A DNA stretch of 64,000 nucleotides from NCBI GenBank assembly GCA_017484205.1, contig JAFUTO010000018.1, positions 1 to 64,000 on the forward strand, given 5' to 3'. Position numbers and translations under genes: made by a program. Positions 7,959 through 16,526 of this stretch are shown here, one piece after another. Under the pieces are notes generated by a model that was given only the letters and a program-made list of their open reading frames with translations, had not been told where the DNA came from and searched no databases. Position 1 is the stretch's first letter. Each line of letters opens with the position of its first letter. The DNA comes from Bacilli bacterium. GTDB taxonomy: Bacteria > Bacillota_I > Bacilli_A > RF39 > UBA660.

Positions 7959-8957
7959 TTAATGTTTAAATAAAGGTATTCCTAAATGCTCATAAGCTTT
8001 TTCAGTAACTACTCTACCTCTACTAGTTCTCTTAAGAAAACCTATTTGAAGTAAATATGGTTCATATACATCCTCTATAGTAGTTACTTCTTCACCTATA
8101 GATGATGCGATTGCTTCAATTCCTACAGGTCCACCATTAAACTTATCAATAATAGATTTAAGTAAATTATAATCAGTTTCATCTAAACCTTTATCATCTA
8201 CTTTAAGTTTTCCTAATGCAAGTCTAGCGATAGGTAATGTAATAACACCATTACCTTTTACTTCTGCATAATCTCTTACTCTTTTAACTAATCTATTCGC
8301 GATTCTAGGTGTGCCTCTACTTCTTCCTGCGATTTCTATAGCGGCATCTTCATCTATTTCACAATTTAATACACCTGCAGTTCTTTTAACAATTTTAGTT
8401 AATTCTTCAATTGTATAATAATTTAATTTAGATACAATACCAAATCTATCTCTCATAGGTGCGGTTAAATCACCTGCTCTAGTAGTCGCACCTACTAAAG
8501 TAAACTTAGGTAGATCTATTCTAATACTTCTTGAAGAAGAATCATTACCTACAATTATATCTAATACATAATCTTCCATAGCAGAATATAAAGTTTCCTC
8601 TACATATTTAGGTATACGATGTACTTCATCTATAAATAATACATCATTTGGTTCTATAGTGGATAATATAGCTGCTAAATCACCTGTTTTTTCAATTGCA
8701 GGACCTGATGCGACTCTAATATTAGAACCTAGTTCATTAGCTATAATATACGCGAGTGTTGTTTTACCAAGTCCTGGTGGACCATATAATAAAACGTGAT
8801 CTAAAGCTTCTTCTCTTTTTTTAGCTGCTTCTATAAATATTTTTAAATTCTCTTTTAGTTCTTCTTGACCAACATATTCGTCTAATGTTTCTGGTCTAAT
8901 CGCGGATTCAAAACTATCTTCTTTTAGTTCATCACCTGTCACGATTCTCTCATCCAT
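7959..8957 (-). CDS. ruvB: Holliday junction branch migration ATPase RuvB
   Basis: RuvB forms the hexameric motor that drives branch migration with RuvA. The 332-residue protein contains Walker [10 protein letters not shown] at 59-67, Walker [10 protein letters not shown] near 106-114, the sensor region [18 protein letters not shown] and the C-terminal winged helix ([20 protein letters not shown]). Length is normal. It is the last gene of a run that begins with ruvA at 11429, but two unrelated genes are inserted between ruvA and ruvB. Confidence 0.98.
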   Translation of the reverse strand: MDERIVTGDELKEDSFESAIRPETLDEYVGQEELKENLKIFIEAAKKREEALDHVLLYGPPGLGKTTLAYIIANELGSNIRVASGPAIEKTGDLAAILSTIEPNDVLFIDEVHRIPKYVEETLYSAMEDYVLDIIVGNDSSSRSIRIDLPKFTLVGATTRAGDLTAPMRDRFGIVSKLNYYTIEELTKIVKRTAGVLNCEIDEDAAIEIAGRSRGTPRIANRLVKRVRDYAEVKGNGVITLPIARLALGKLKVDDKGLDETDYNLLKSIIDKFNGGPVGIEAIASSIGEEVTTIEDVYEPYLLQIGFLKRTSRGRVVTEKAYEHLGIPLFKH

Positions 8958-8972
8958 ATAAGCACCTCCAGT

Positions 8973-10331
8973 CTATTCTTCGATTGTTTGAGGAATTGTT
9001 CTTTTGTTTTTGATTGAATTTGGAATTGATACTGTATATGTACCATCATCATTTTTATTGATACAAGCTTCTTTTGACGTTTCAGCATTCCAATCTTCAA
9101 TACTATCACACGTCTTTAAATCAGGCATATATCCCAAATGAGGATTATAATCATTTTCAAATTCTTCTAATGTTACTTGCTTGCAGTTTTTCTTATCCTT
9201 ATCACAAATAAGATATTCTTCTACTTTTTCACTGCTATAAGTATTAGTTTCTAAATTGCATGCTCCTGTAACATAATATGTTCTATGTCTTTTACATATC
9301 GCATCACCACATTCATATGCTGAAGAACCTTTTTCTTCTACATATATTGGTATAATATTATAGTTGCTTTCAGAAAGTATATCTAATAAATTTAATTTAG
9401 TTAATTTAAATGATTTTTCATTACAACTAATTTTAGCAGAATATGTCATATTTTCACTACGCATAGAGGCTGTTTCATTGACACCATTTAATTTTTCAGC
9501 GTAAGTAGATCCAAATGTATAACTATATTTAGCACCATCTATAGTAATATTTTCAATAGGATATCTAAATATATAATTTTCAGTATATCCATTAGTTTCA
9601 ACTCCAAATTTATTAAGAACTCTTTCAATACCTTCCATATTACTTGAAGCTGTTAATAACATATCTTTAACTGCATTAACAGGATCAGTATTTAAATCAT
9701 AAAATGCTATTTCTTCCTTAATATAACATGCTAATGTACCATTTTCAAAATCACATCCATATACTTCTCCATAGTCAGCATCTTGCTTTAATTGTGCATA
9801 TAAATTATCATTATATTTTTTTTCAAGTTCAGTTGCAGAATCTCTTAAAACATCATTATTGATAATAGTACTTATTAATTTATCACGTTCTTCTTTTGAT
9901 ATTTTTATAATATTCGCATATGATAGTCCTGATAAATCTACATTTAAGTCTTGATATTTAACTTCTATTCCATTAGATATATCAATTCCATTATGATATA
10001 AGATTTTTCTAAGTTCTTCCATACCTATCAGCAAATCTTTATCCCTTATATCTAATTTATCATAAATATCTAAGCATTCTTCATTCAAGCATCCTATATC
10101 TTCTATTTTCTTATCTTTAATAGATAATACTATTTCTGGTTTTAACTTCAAAAATACATAATATGTTCTTTGCTTATTTATAGTTTCAATATTTTTAGCT
10201 ATTTTAGCATCATTCAAATTATTTAATAATTTATCAATATATTTAATACCAACAAAGAACGCTAAAGCTGCTAGTATTATTAAAAATAAAATTGAAAATA
10301 ATTTTGTTTTCTTTTTCTTACCTTTTTTCAT
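8973..10331 (-). CDS. membrane-anchored, Cys-rich extracytoplasmic protein, unknown
   Basis: This 452-residue protein has a very basic N-terminus (KKGKKKKTK), one membrane segment at about 12-29 and a long outside part. That part contains several Cys pairs (GCLNEEC, GCDFENGTLAC, ECGDAIC, LICDKDKKNC and others), which suggests disulfide bonds. I do not recognise the fold. It lies 15 bases before ruvB and 2 bases after the nucleotidase-like gene, so it is transcribed with DNA-repair genes without evident connection. Confidence 0.7.
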   Translation of the reverse strand: MKKGKKKKTKLFSILFLIILAALAFFVGIKYIDKLLNNLNDAKIAKNIETINKQRTYYVFLKLKPEIVLSIKDKKIEDIGCLNEECLDIYDKLDIRDKDLLIGMEELRKILYHNGIDISNGIEVKYQDLNVDLSGLSYANIIKISKEERDKLISTIINNDVLRDSATELEKKYNDNLYAQLKQDADYGEVYGCDFENGTLACYIKEEIAFYDLNTDPVNAVKDMLLTASSNMEGIERVLNKFGVETNGYTENYIFRYPIENITIDGAKYSYTFGSTYAEKLNGVNETASMRSENMTYSAKISCNEKSFKLTKLNLLDILSESNYNIIPIYVEEKGSSAYECGDAICKRHRTYYVTGACNLETNTYSSEKVEEYLICDKDKKNCKQVTLEEFENDYNPHLGYMPDLKTCDSIEDWNAETSKEACINKNDDGTYTVSIPNSIKNKRTIPQTIEE

Positions 10332-10333
10332 AA

Positions 10334-10882
10334 TTAACTCCTTTTTATTATTTCATATATTTCTTCCCAATTATGTCCTCTTAAAGCATCAATATCTTTA
10401 TTATAATCGTTATCCATAATAATAAAATTGATACCTGCTTTAACACACTCTATAGCATGTCTAGGACTATCATCTATCATAATATCAATATTATTATCTA
10501 TACATTCTTTATCTTTAAATCTAGAATGTGTAATTATACTATCATATTTAATACCAATATTTTTTAAATAATCTAATGTAATATTAGGTACATTAGGTGA
10601 ATATTTATCACTTCTTGCTGTTATAAAATAAATAGTATTACCTTCATCATGAAGTTTATTTATATATTTTACAGCATCTTCCTTTAAAGAAACATTACTT
10701 ATTATTTGTTCCATATAATTCTTTAAAAAATCTTCACATTTATATTGGTCCCAATTATATCTGTCAGGTATTCTATATTTATCTTTTCTAATAGTAATAC
10801 TACTATCATATATAGATGCATAATTATCCATAGTTTCTATAGTGTTAGTAATTGTATCGTCTATATCTATACCTATTCTCAT
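10334..10882 (-). CDS. HAD-superfamily 5'-nucleotidase-like hydrolase
   Basis: Motif I GIDIDDTIT (residues 3-11) supplies the two catalytic Asp residues. FITARSD near 97 is motif II and IMIDDSPRHA near 140 is motif IV. The layout and the 182-residue length fit the NT5C/YorS group, which removes phosphate from deoxynucleoside monophosphates. Substrate choice cannot be read with certainty. It starts directly after the ruvA stop (10884) and is co-transcribed with it. Confidence 0.8.
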   Translation of the reverse strand: MRIGIDIDDTITNTIETMDNYASIYDSSITIRKDKYRIPDRYNWDQYKCEDFLKNYMEQIISNVSLKEDAVKYINKLHDEGNTIYFITARSDKYSPNVPNITLDYLKNIGIKYDSIITHSRFKDKECIDNNIDIMIDDSPRHAIECVKAGINFIIMDNDYNKDIDALRGHNWEEIYEIIKRS

Positions 10883-10883
10883 A

Positions 10884-11429
10884 TTACTTTAACATAAGCT
10901 TTAAAGCTTCTTTTATTTGTTCTCCTATATCTTTACTCTTATCAACATTAGGAATTACCTTATTAATATCAGGTACTTTATATCCTAATGATTTTAGGGC
11001 TTCTACAAGTTCACTATTATCATTAATAGGTTCATTATTATTAACTAGTTTTCCTTTTAAATCTAAGATAATTTGTCTAGCTACTTTATCACCTATTTTA
11101 GGGAATTTTTTAAGATATAGAATATTACCTCTTTCTATGGCATCTTCTATTCCTTCTATAGATCCTAAAGCAAGCATAGGTAAAGCCATCTTACATCCTA
11201 ATCCTTTTACCTCTATCAATTTTAAGAATAGTTCTTTTTCTTCTATTTCTTTAAAACCATATAAGGTATGCTCATCTTCTCTTATATATTCATAAATATA
11301 TACTTTATATTCATTATTTAATGTAAAAGAATAAGGATTTGGTGTATATACTTCATAACCTATTCCATTATTATCTATAACTATATAATTACTTTCTATT
11401 TCAACTATAATACCTTTAATATAATTCAT
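10884..11429 (-). CDS. ruvA: Holliday junction branch migration subunit RuvA
   Basis: RuvA binds the four-way junction and loads RuvB. The N-terminal OB domain starts MNYIKGIIVEIESNYIVI and contains YEYIREDEHTLYGF. Helix-hairpin-helix motifs follow (EVKGLGCKMALPML and FPKIGDKVARQIILDLKGKL). A linker and a small C-terminal domain, the part that touches RuvB, finish the 181 residues. The second hairpin lacks the common GIGKKTA form but keeps the Gly and Lys positions. Ribosome binding site AGGATGG. Confidence 0.96.
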   Translation of the reverse strand: MNYIKGIIVEIESNYIVIDNNGIGYEVYTPNPYSFTLNNEYKVYIYEYIREDEHTLYGFKEIEEKELFLKLIEVKGLGCKMALPMLALGSIEGIEDAIERGNILYLKKFPKIGDKVARQIILDLKGKLVNNNEPINDNSELVEALKSLGYKVPDINKVIPNVDKSKDIGEQIKEALKLMLK

Positions 11430-11438
11430 ATAACCATC

Positions 11439-11744
11439 CTAACGTTTTTTTATAAATGTAGATATAATATAATATTCAAAAATTATATATACAATAAATA
11501 TCGCCCATAATAATATCGTTTCAAATACACCTGATGTAGTGTGACTTATAACTGCGTTTAAACTAGCTGGTATCATATTAAAAAAGTTACCTATTTCACC
11601 AGTTATTCTTATATATCCTCTTAAGAAATCGATTAATCTTAAAAAGATATCTACGATAACTATCGCGTATATTGCACTTGAAAATGTTCTTTTAAATAAT
11701 AATACTAATATTAATATAATTAATATAATAATAATTGCTTCCAT
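11439..11744 (-). CDS. small polytopic membrane protein, unknown
   Basis: One hundred and one residues with hydrophobic segments at about 2-17, 22-40 and 75-97. The middle carries RLIDFLRGYIRITGEIGNFF. No family recognised. It lies 9 bases before ruvA and 12 after the next gene, inside the fmt-ruvA operon. Confidence 0.65.
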   Translation of the reverse strand: MEAIIIILIILILVLLFKRTFSSAIYAIVIVDIFLRLIDFLRGYIRITGEIGNFFNMIPASLNAVISHTTSGVFETILLWAIFIVYIIFEYYIISTFIKKR

Positions 11745-11756
11745 AATATACTCCTT

Positions 11757-12374
11757 TTATTCACTTAATTTAGTTTGACCTATGTTTGTATATTCAATAG
11801 TTATAGTAGATGTTATATCATCATTAACTATTTCAATAAGTACTTTATCAATAACTTTATCATTTTCATATAAAGTTACATACATAGCATCTGCTTTAAA
11901 CAATACTTTATCTAAATTAATACTATATCTAGTAGTAATTAAATTATCTTTATAATTTTCATTCTTACTATCTATTGTAGCGTTTTCTATAAGTGAAACT
12001 ATCTTATGATTATTCATTAAATATATATCATCTAATGCAGTTTCAACTTCTTCATCCTCATATCTATATACTCTATTATCTTTGATATAGTAATCATCTT
12101 CTTCAAAAGTAAAATACATTATATCTCTATATACTCTACCTTCTATAATAGTTTCTATATCACCATTATAAGTATATACATATTGATAATTGTTCATCTC
12201 ACTAAATTTTTCTAATGGTGTTTTACTAATTACCTCTTTATTATCATTAGGTAATATATCACTTCCTGAACGAAATAGCATAGCTACTATAATAAAGAAA
12301 ATAATATATATACCTAATCTTAAAATAGCTCTTCCTCTTTTACTCTTTAAAAATTCTTTAGTCTCGTCACTCAT
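11757..12374 (-). CDS. membrane-anchored protein of unknown function
   Basis: The 205-residue protein has a cytoplasmic basic start (SDETKEFLKSKRGRA), one membrane segment at about 18-37 and an outside domain of about 160 residues, probably beta-rich, without Cys. The ATG overlaps the end of fmt by four bases, so translation is probably coupled. Function unknown. Confidence 0.7.
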   Translation of the reverse strand: MSDETKEFLKSKRGRAILRLGIYIIFFIIVAMLFRSGSDILPNDNKEVISKTPLEKFSEMNNYQYVYTYNGDIETIIEGRVYRDIMYFTFEEDDYYIKDNRVYRYEDEEVETALDDIYLMNNHKIVSLIENATIDSKNENYKDNLITTRYSINLDKVLFKADAMYVTLYENDKVIDKVLIEIVNDDITSTITIEYTNIGQTKLSE

Positions 12375-13363
12375 TTTAATAATTTTCCTATCATTGGACC
12401 TTTATTTCGTTCACCATTTATAAATGAGGAAGCATCCATTTTTGTTTTACCTTCTGGTTGTACATTAGTTAAAACTATTTCACCATCAGAAGTCTTTACT
12501 CCAAAACCATCTTCATATATACTAACTATTTCTCCATTAGCTTTTGCAGGATCAAAGTTATTACCTAATCTTGAAGACCATACTTTAAGTACTTTACCAT
12601 CATATGTAGTATAAGCACCTGGCCATGAATTAAGACCCCTTATTTGATTAAATACTTGTCTAGATGTTTTAGAAAAATCAATATGTTCATCTTCTCTAGT
12701 TATATTATAACCATAACTAGCTTCGAAATCTTCTTGTTTTGTTCTTGTATTAGTACCATCTATAATTGATGGTAATGTTTCTATTAATAAATCTCTTCCT
12801 AAAATACTTAGTTTATCATGAAGAGTTGAGGCTGTATCAGTATCTTCTATAGGAATTGATTTAGAAGATATAATATCACCTTTATCCATATACTCATTCA
12901 TGTACATAATAGTAACTCCAGTATTTTTAAAACCATTAATGATTGCCCTGTGAATTGGTGCACCACCTCTTAGTTTAGGAAGTAGTGAAGCATGTACATT
13001 GATACATCCTAATCTCGGATAATTAAGTAGCCCTTTAGGAATTATTTGCCCATAAGCACATGTAATAATTAAATCCGGATCTAAAGCTAGTATCTCTTCA
13101 TACTCTTCCCTAATCTTATTAGGTTGTAATACTAATATCATGTTTTTCATACCAACTTCTTTAATAGGAGTAGGTTTAAGTATTCTATCTCTTCCTACTT
13201 CTTTATCTGGTTGCGTCACTATTGCACGTACGTTATAGTTTTCTATTAATGCTTCTAAAACTGGCACTGCAAAATCTGGAGTACCCATAAATACAATCTT
13301 AAGTTCTTTTTCAACATTAACATCTGCTATATTTAAATCTTCTTCTAAAGTTATATCTTCCAT
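12371..13363 (-). CDS. fmt: methionyl-tRNA formyltransferase
   Basis: Fmt adds the formyl group to initiator Met-tRNA. The conserved start KIVFMGTPDFAVPVLEAL lies about 20 residues in. The formyl-folate site NVHASLLPKLRGGAPIHRAI and the C-terminal tRNA-binding domain are present. The catalytic Asn-His-Asp set appears complete. Two ATGs are possible; that at 13363 has GGTGAAG at a fitting distance, that at 13375 has no site. Either gives an acidic extension before the conserved start, which is unusual. The gene follows priA as in many Firmicutes, but def is missing between them. Confidence 0.95.
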   Translation of the reverse strand: MEDITLEEDLNIADVNVEKELKIVFMGTPDFAVPVLEALIENYNVRAIVTQPDKEVGRDRILKPTPIKEVGMKNMILVLQPNKIREEYEEILALDPDLIITCAYGQIIPKGLLNYPRLGCINVHASLLPKLRGGAPIHRAIINGFKNTGVTIMYMNEYMDKGDIISSKSIPIEDTDTASTLHDKLSILGRDLLIETLPSIIDGTNTRTKQEDFEASYGYNITREDEHIDFSKTSRQVFNQIRGLNSWPGAYTTYDGKVLKVWSSRLGNNFDPAKANGEIVSIYEDGFGVKTSDGEIVLTNVQPEGKTKMDASSFINGERNKGPMIGKLLK

Positions 13364-13395
13364 ATTCTTCACCATTATTATTTTATCACATTTAA

Positions 13396-15558
13396 CTATA
13401 TTCTCAAAGGATTTATATCAATTTCTACCTTTACTTTATGATTATTTTTATATATTTCTTTAATATATTTTAAACATTCATATATTGCATCACTTTTCTT
13501 ATATTTAATAAGTATCTGCATATAATATATATTATTTATTTTAGGCATTGTAGATGTAGACGGTCCTAAAACATTATCTTTAATATTTTCTTTTAAATAA
13601 TTAGCTATCTTATTACTTTCTTTTGATACAATATCATAGTCTTTACTAGATATCTTAAGTAAACATAAATTATTAAATGGAGGATAACCTAATTTTTTTC
13701 TAATACTAATCTCTTCATCATAAAAACCTTTATAATCACAGTTTTTAGCTTTCACAATACTATAATGATTAACATTAAATCCTTGGATTATTACTTCACC
13801 TAAATCTTTACTTCGTCCTGCTCTTCCACTTACTTGATTCAAAAGTCCAAATGTTCTTTCAGCACTTCTAAAATCAGGTATATTTAAAGATGCATCTCCA
13901 TTTATTACACCTACTAATGTAACATTAGGAAAATCTAAACCTTTAGATATCATCTGTGTTCCAAGTAAAATGTTATATTCACCATTCCTAAATGATTCTA
14001 TTATTTTTTCATGAGCACCTTTCTTAGTTGTTGTATCTATATCCATCCTAATCACTTTAGCGCCACTAAATTCACTCATTATTTCTTCTTCTAACTTTTG
14101 AGTTCCCATACCAAAAGAATCTATATCCTTACTTTTACATTCAGGACATATCGTTATTTTACCAGTACCATATCCACAGTAGTGACATCTCATTGTATTG
14201 CTTGTCTTATGATAAGTTAAAGGTATATCACAGTTAGGACATTTTGATGTATATCCACAATTATGACATGTTATCACTGTAGAAAAACCTCTTCTATTTA
14301 ATAAAATAATAGCTTGTTTATTATTTTTTATTACTTCATTTAATTTGTTTTTTAATAACTCACTAAATATTCTATTACCTTTTTTTATCTCATCTTTCAT
14401 ATCAATTAAATGAACTTTAGGTAAATTATTATTAACTCTTGTAGGCATATTTATTAATGTATATGTACCTAATATAGCTCTTGTATAACTTTCTATTGAT
14501 GGAGTAGCACTTCCAAGTACAATAGGACATTTATGATATTTAGCCCTATAAACACCTATATCTATTGCATTATATCTCGGATTATTTTCTTGTTTATATG
14601 TATCAGTATGTTCTTCATCTACAATAATAATTCCAATATTTTTAAGTGGTGCGAATATAGCACTTCTCGCCCCTACTACTATTTTAACTTTACCTTCTAA
14701 TATTCTTCGCCACTCATCATATCTTTCACCATCAGAAAGTCTACTATGTAATACAGCTATATCACCAAATCTGGCTTTAAAGATATTTACTAGTTGTGGT
14801 GTTAGACTGATTTCAGGTACTAATACAATAGCTTCCTTACCACTATTTAATACTTCACTTATTAAATGCATATATACTTCTGTCTTACCTGATCCTGTAA
14901 CACCATGAATTAAGAAAGGGTTAAAAGTATTTAAACTATTCTTAATAGTATTATAAGCATTATTTTGTTCTTCAGTTAAACTAACAGTTTTATCTTCATA
15001 ATTACTTTTCAAATTATATCTATATACTTCTTCTTTTATTTCTTCTAATACTTTATTTTTAATTAATGTATTAACAGATGAAGAAGATATTTTAACAGCA
15101 GCACTTTTTAAAACTAAATCATCATTAAATAATTTTATTACCTCTTTTTGCTTATCAGTAGAAACCATATCTAACTTTTCTTTATTTAATTTTAAATATG
15201 TTATATACTTTTTATTTACGTTAGTTTTATGTGATGCTTTCAAGGCTTTAGGTAACATAGTCGAAAAACAGCTTATCAAATTTGATAGTGTTTTATGTGC
15301 CATATATTTACCTAGCAAAATCATTTCATCATTTAATACTGCTTCATCATCTATAGCTTCTATTATTTCTTTTAATTCATAATCAAACTTTTTATCATCA
15401 TCGATACTCATAACAAAACCTTCTAGTTTTTGATTACCAAATGGAACTAGAACTCTGATACCTATTTTAACTTTATCTTTTAAATTTTCAGGAATGGCAT
15501 AAGTAAATGTCTTATCCATACCTTGCGCTTTTATTTCTACTAATACCTCGGCTGTCAT
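13396..15558 (-). CDS. priA: primosomal replication restart helicase PriA
   Basis: PriA reloads the replicative helicase at repaired forks. The 720-residue protein has the N-terminal 3'-end binding domain, Walker A GVTGSGKT at 219-226, a DEEH box, the eight-Cys zinc region (CHNCGYTSKCPNC and CHYCGY then CPEC) and the C-terminal helicase motif QVSGRAGRS. Length is typical. The start has AGGGTGATACT before ATG. It heads the operon priA-fmt and probably the genes down to ruvB. Confidence 0.97.
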   Translation of the reverse strand: MTAEVLVEIKAQGMDKTFTYAIPENLKDKVKIGIRVLVPFGNQKLEGFVMSIDDDKKFDYELKEIIEAIDDEAVLNDEMILLGKYMAHKTLSNLISCFSTMLPKALKASHKTNVNKKYITYLKLNKEKLDMVSTDKQKEVIKLFNDDLVLKSAAVKISSSSVNTLIKNKVLEEIKEEVYRYNLKSNYEDKTVSLTEEQNNAYNTIKNSLNTFNPFLIHGVTGSGKTEVYMHLISEVLNSGKEAIVLVPEISLTPQLVNIFKARFGDIAVLHSRLSDGERYDEWRRILEGKVKIVVGARSAIFAPLKNIGIIIVDEEHTDTYKQENNPRYNAIDIGVYRAKYHKCPIVLGSATPSIESYTRAILGTYTLINMPTRVNNNLPKVHLIDMKDEIKKGNRIFSELLKNKLNEVIKNNKQAIILLNRRGFSTVITCHNCGYTSKCPNCDIPLTYHKTSNTMRCHYCGYGTGKITICPECKSKDIDSFGMGTQKLEEEIMSEFSGAKVIRMDIDTTTKKGAHEKIIESFRNGEYNILLGTQMISKGLDFPNVTLVGVINGDASLNIPDFRSAERTFGLLNQVSGRAGRSKDLGEVIIQGFNVNHYSIVKAKNCDYKGFYDEEISIRKKLGYPPFNNLCLLKISSKDYDIVSKESNKIANYLKENIKDNVLGPSTSTMPKINNIYYMQILIKYKKSDAIYECLKYIKEIYKNNHKVKVEIDINPLRI

Positions 15559-15625
15559 AGTATCACCCTAATAACATTATAACATATACGAACATATTTT
15601 TGTAGTAAAACTTACTAATTCATAT

Positions 15626-15654
15626 TTGACTTGTCAAATATCATAATATATAAT
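15626..15654 (+). promoter_or_regulatory. promoter of small RNA C
   Basis: TTGACT (15626-15631), 17 bases, TATAAT (15649-15654). It reads away from priA into a short unit that ends at the terminator 15734-15771. TTGACTTGTCAA at the -35 is itself a dyad. Confidence 0.6.
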
Positions 15655-15660
15655 GTAATT

Positions 15661-15771
15661 GTAATTACATTTGAACTCTTAAAGTGATTTTTATTTTGAA
15701 TATTTTTTTATTGAAAGTATGTAATTACATTTGAGTGCTTGTGATCCACTTGGGTCTATGGCACTTTTTTT
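15661..15771 (+). ncRNA. candidate small RNA C with a duplicated 14-mer
   Basis: The unit begins with GTAATTACATTTGA (15661-15674), and the same 14 bases recur exactly 60 bases later (15721-15734). The 3' end is the hairpin AGTGC/GCACT (15734-15765) with an inner GATCC/GGGTC stem and a T7 run. There is no convincing open frame. The part between the repeats is A/T-rich and poorly structured. The repeats could be two copies of a pairing or binding site. No family recognised. Confidence 0.45.
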
Positions 15772-15789
15772 GTTTCTATTATTAATTTA

Positions 15790-15818
15790 TTGACATAAAA
15801 TACATTATATGTTAATAT
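15790..15818 (+). promoter_or_regulatory. promoter of small RNA D
   Basis: TTGACA (15790-15795), 17 bases, TAATAT (15813-15818). It uses the same -10 hexamer as the promoter of RNA B. Confidence 0.65.
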
Positions 15819-15824
15819 TATAAA

Positions 15825-15871
15825 CAGAAAGAGGTTATCCTTGCCCGCTGGGGCTGGGGGAACCTCTTTTT
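15825..15871 (+). ncRNA. candidate very short RNA D, or a bidirectional terminator with a large loop
   Basis: AAAGAGGTT (15828-15836) pairs with AACCTCTTT (15861-15869) around a 24-base G-rich loop that contains GCCCGCTGGGGC; a T run follows. On the plus strand it lies directly behind a consensus promoter, so a transcript of about 45-50 bases is expected. On the minus strand the same hairpin can terminate the gene ending at 15871. The GC-rich loop is out of keeping with the region. It may be antisense to the 3' end of that gene. Confidence 0.45.
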
Positions 15872-16395
15872 TATTTCTTTGTAAAAACCCCTATTAAATC
15901 GTCATTATATTTAATAATGATTTTATTTACCCATAAACGATAATACATTCCAGGAGTAAAAGTCTTTTTAACTTGTTTTATTATACTACTGACAGGAACT
16001 TCGGAATCAGTAATATCAATAATAAAATTATGTGATTGTTTTTCGCAATCTTTAATTACATTATCGACCGCTCTCGTTAAACTTGTTGAATTTTTTAATT
16101 CTTTTAAATCCCAATATTCACCATTCCACCAATAATCTGCTGTTTTTACACCATTTGGTATATTTACTCTAGGATTCATATATATTTCTCCACCAAAAGT
16201 ATTTTCTAGAAAGTTAGCTACTTCTAGTTCTTTTAAAGAATAGTCTAAAACTACATTTTTACTACCATCTACAATATATACTTTATCGTTTGAAATATAA
16301 AAATAACTATCTCTTACTTTATGACTATTTGGTTTAGCATTTTCTAACCATTCTTTTGTTACATCAATATATCCTTCCTTTTCTTCTACGATAGT
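15871..16395 (-). CDS. CdiA-CT/BECR-fold nuclease-like protein (possible toxin)
   Basis: The C-terminal half resembles the nuclease domain found at the end of CdiA toxins and in phage proteins: an opening GGEIYMNPRVNIPNGVKTADY, then WDLKELKNST, a helix with RAVDNVIKDCEKQSHNFIIDIT, and WVNKIIIKYNDDLIGVF at the end. In that family the Lys, Asp and late Arg/His residues belong to the tRNA-cleaving site. Here the domain is a small stand-alone protein with no secretion signal and no visible immunity gene. A perfect site GAGAGGAGG is not followed by ATG, GTG or TTG; ATC (16395) is at the right distance. An in-frame TTG at 16440 lies inside a terminator hairpin and is unlikely. Start and activity are therefore uncertain. 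Confidence 0.6.
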   Translation of the reverse strand, partial: TIVEEKEGYIDVTKEWLENAKPNSHKVRDSYFYISNDKVYIVDGSKNVVLDYSLKELEVANFLENTFGGEIYMNPRVNIPNGVKTADYWWNGEYWDLKELKNSTSLTRAVDNVIKDCEKQSHNFIIDITDSEVPVSSIIKQVKKTFTPGMYYRLWVNKIIIKYNDDLIGVFTKK

Positions 16396-16413
16396 ATTCC
16401 TCCTCTCAAGAAC

Positions 16414-16443
16414 ACAAAAAAGTTGCACCAAAAAGTACAACTT
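16414..16443 (-). terminator. leader terminator (possible attenuator) before the nuclease-like gene
   Basis: AAGTTG pairs with CAACTT around a loop containing TTTTTGG, and TTTTTTG follows on the minus strand. It sits between the promoter at 16472-16500 and the ribosome binding site, so most transcripts should stop before the gene. Three GTTGTA copies just upstream (16437-16456) could offer alternative pairing. Confidence 0.55.
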
Positions 16444-16471
16444 ACAACATACAACTATTTTTTATGTATTA

Positions 16472-16500
16472 AATATATCATAATATAAAATTTAAGTAAA
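16472..16500 (-). promoter_or_regulatory. promoter of the nuclease-like gene
   Basis: TTTACT (16495-16500), 17 bases, TATATT (16472-16477) on the minus strand, directly behind the tig terminator. Confidence 0.45.
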
Positions 16501-16526
16501 CAAAAAAGCGTTTTTATAAACGCTTA
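16499..16526 (-). terminator. terminator of tig
   Basis: AAGCGTTT pairs with AAACGCTT around TTAT, with a T6 run on the minus strand; it includes the tig stop codon. Confidence 0.8.

Noticed and set aside
10852-11295. Plus-strand frame opposite ruvA, and similar frames opposite other genes (for example 1103-1501, 45572-45970, 43216-43449)
   Set aside because: Each overlaps a well-identified gene on the other strand and shows the Ser/Leu-rich composition of antisense frames, without start signals.
15585-15600. LexA-like site ACGAACATATTTTTG upstream of priA
   Set aside because: It differs at two positions in one half-site and is not a dyad beyond CGAAC, so it is weaker than the site at 41147-41160.
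15871-16500. Type III toxin-antitoxin module (RNA repeats, terminator, toxin)
   Set aside because: The terminator is in the right place, but the only upstream repeats are three 6-base GTTGTA units, far shorter than known antitoxin repeats, and the toxin fold differs from ToxN.
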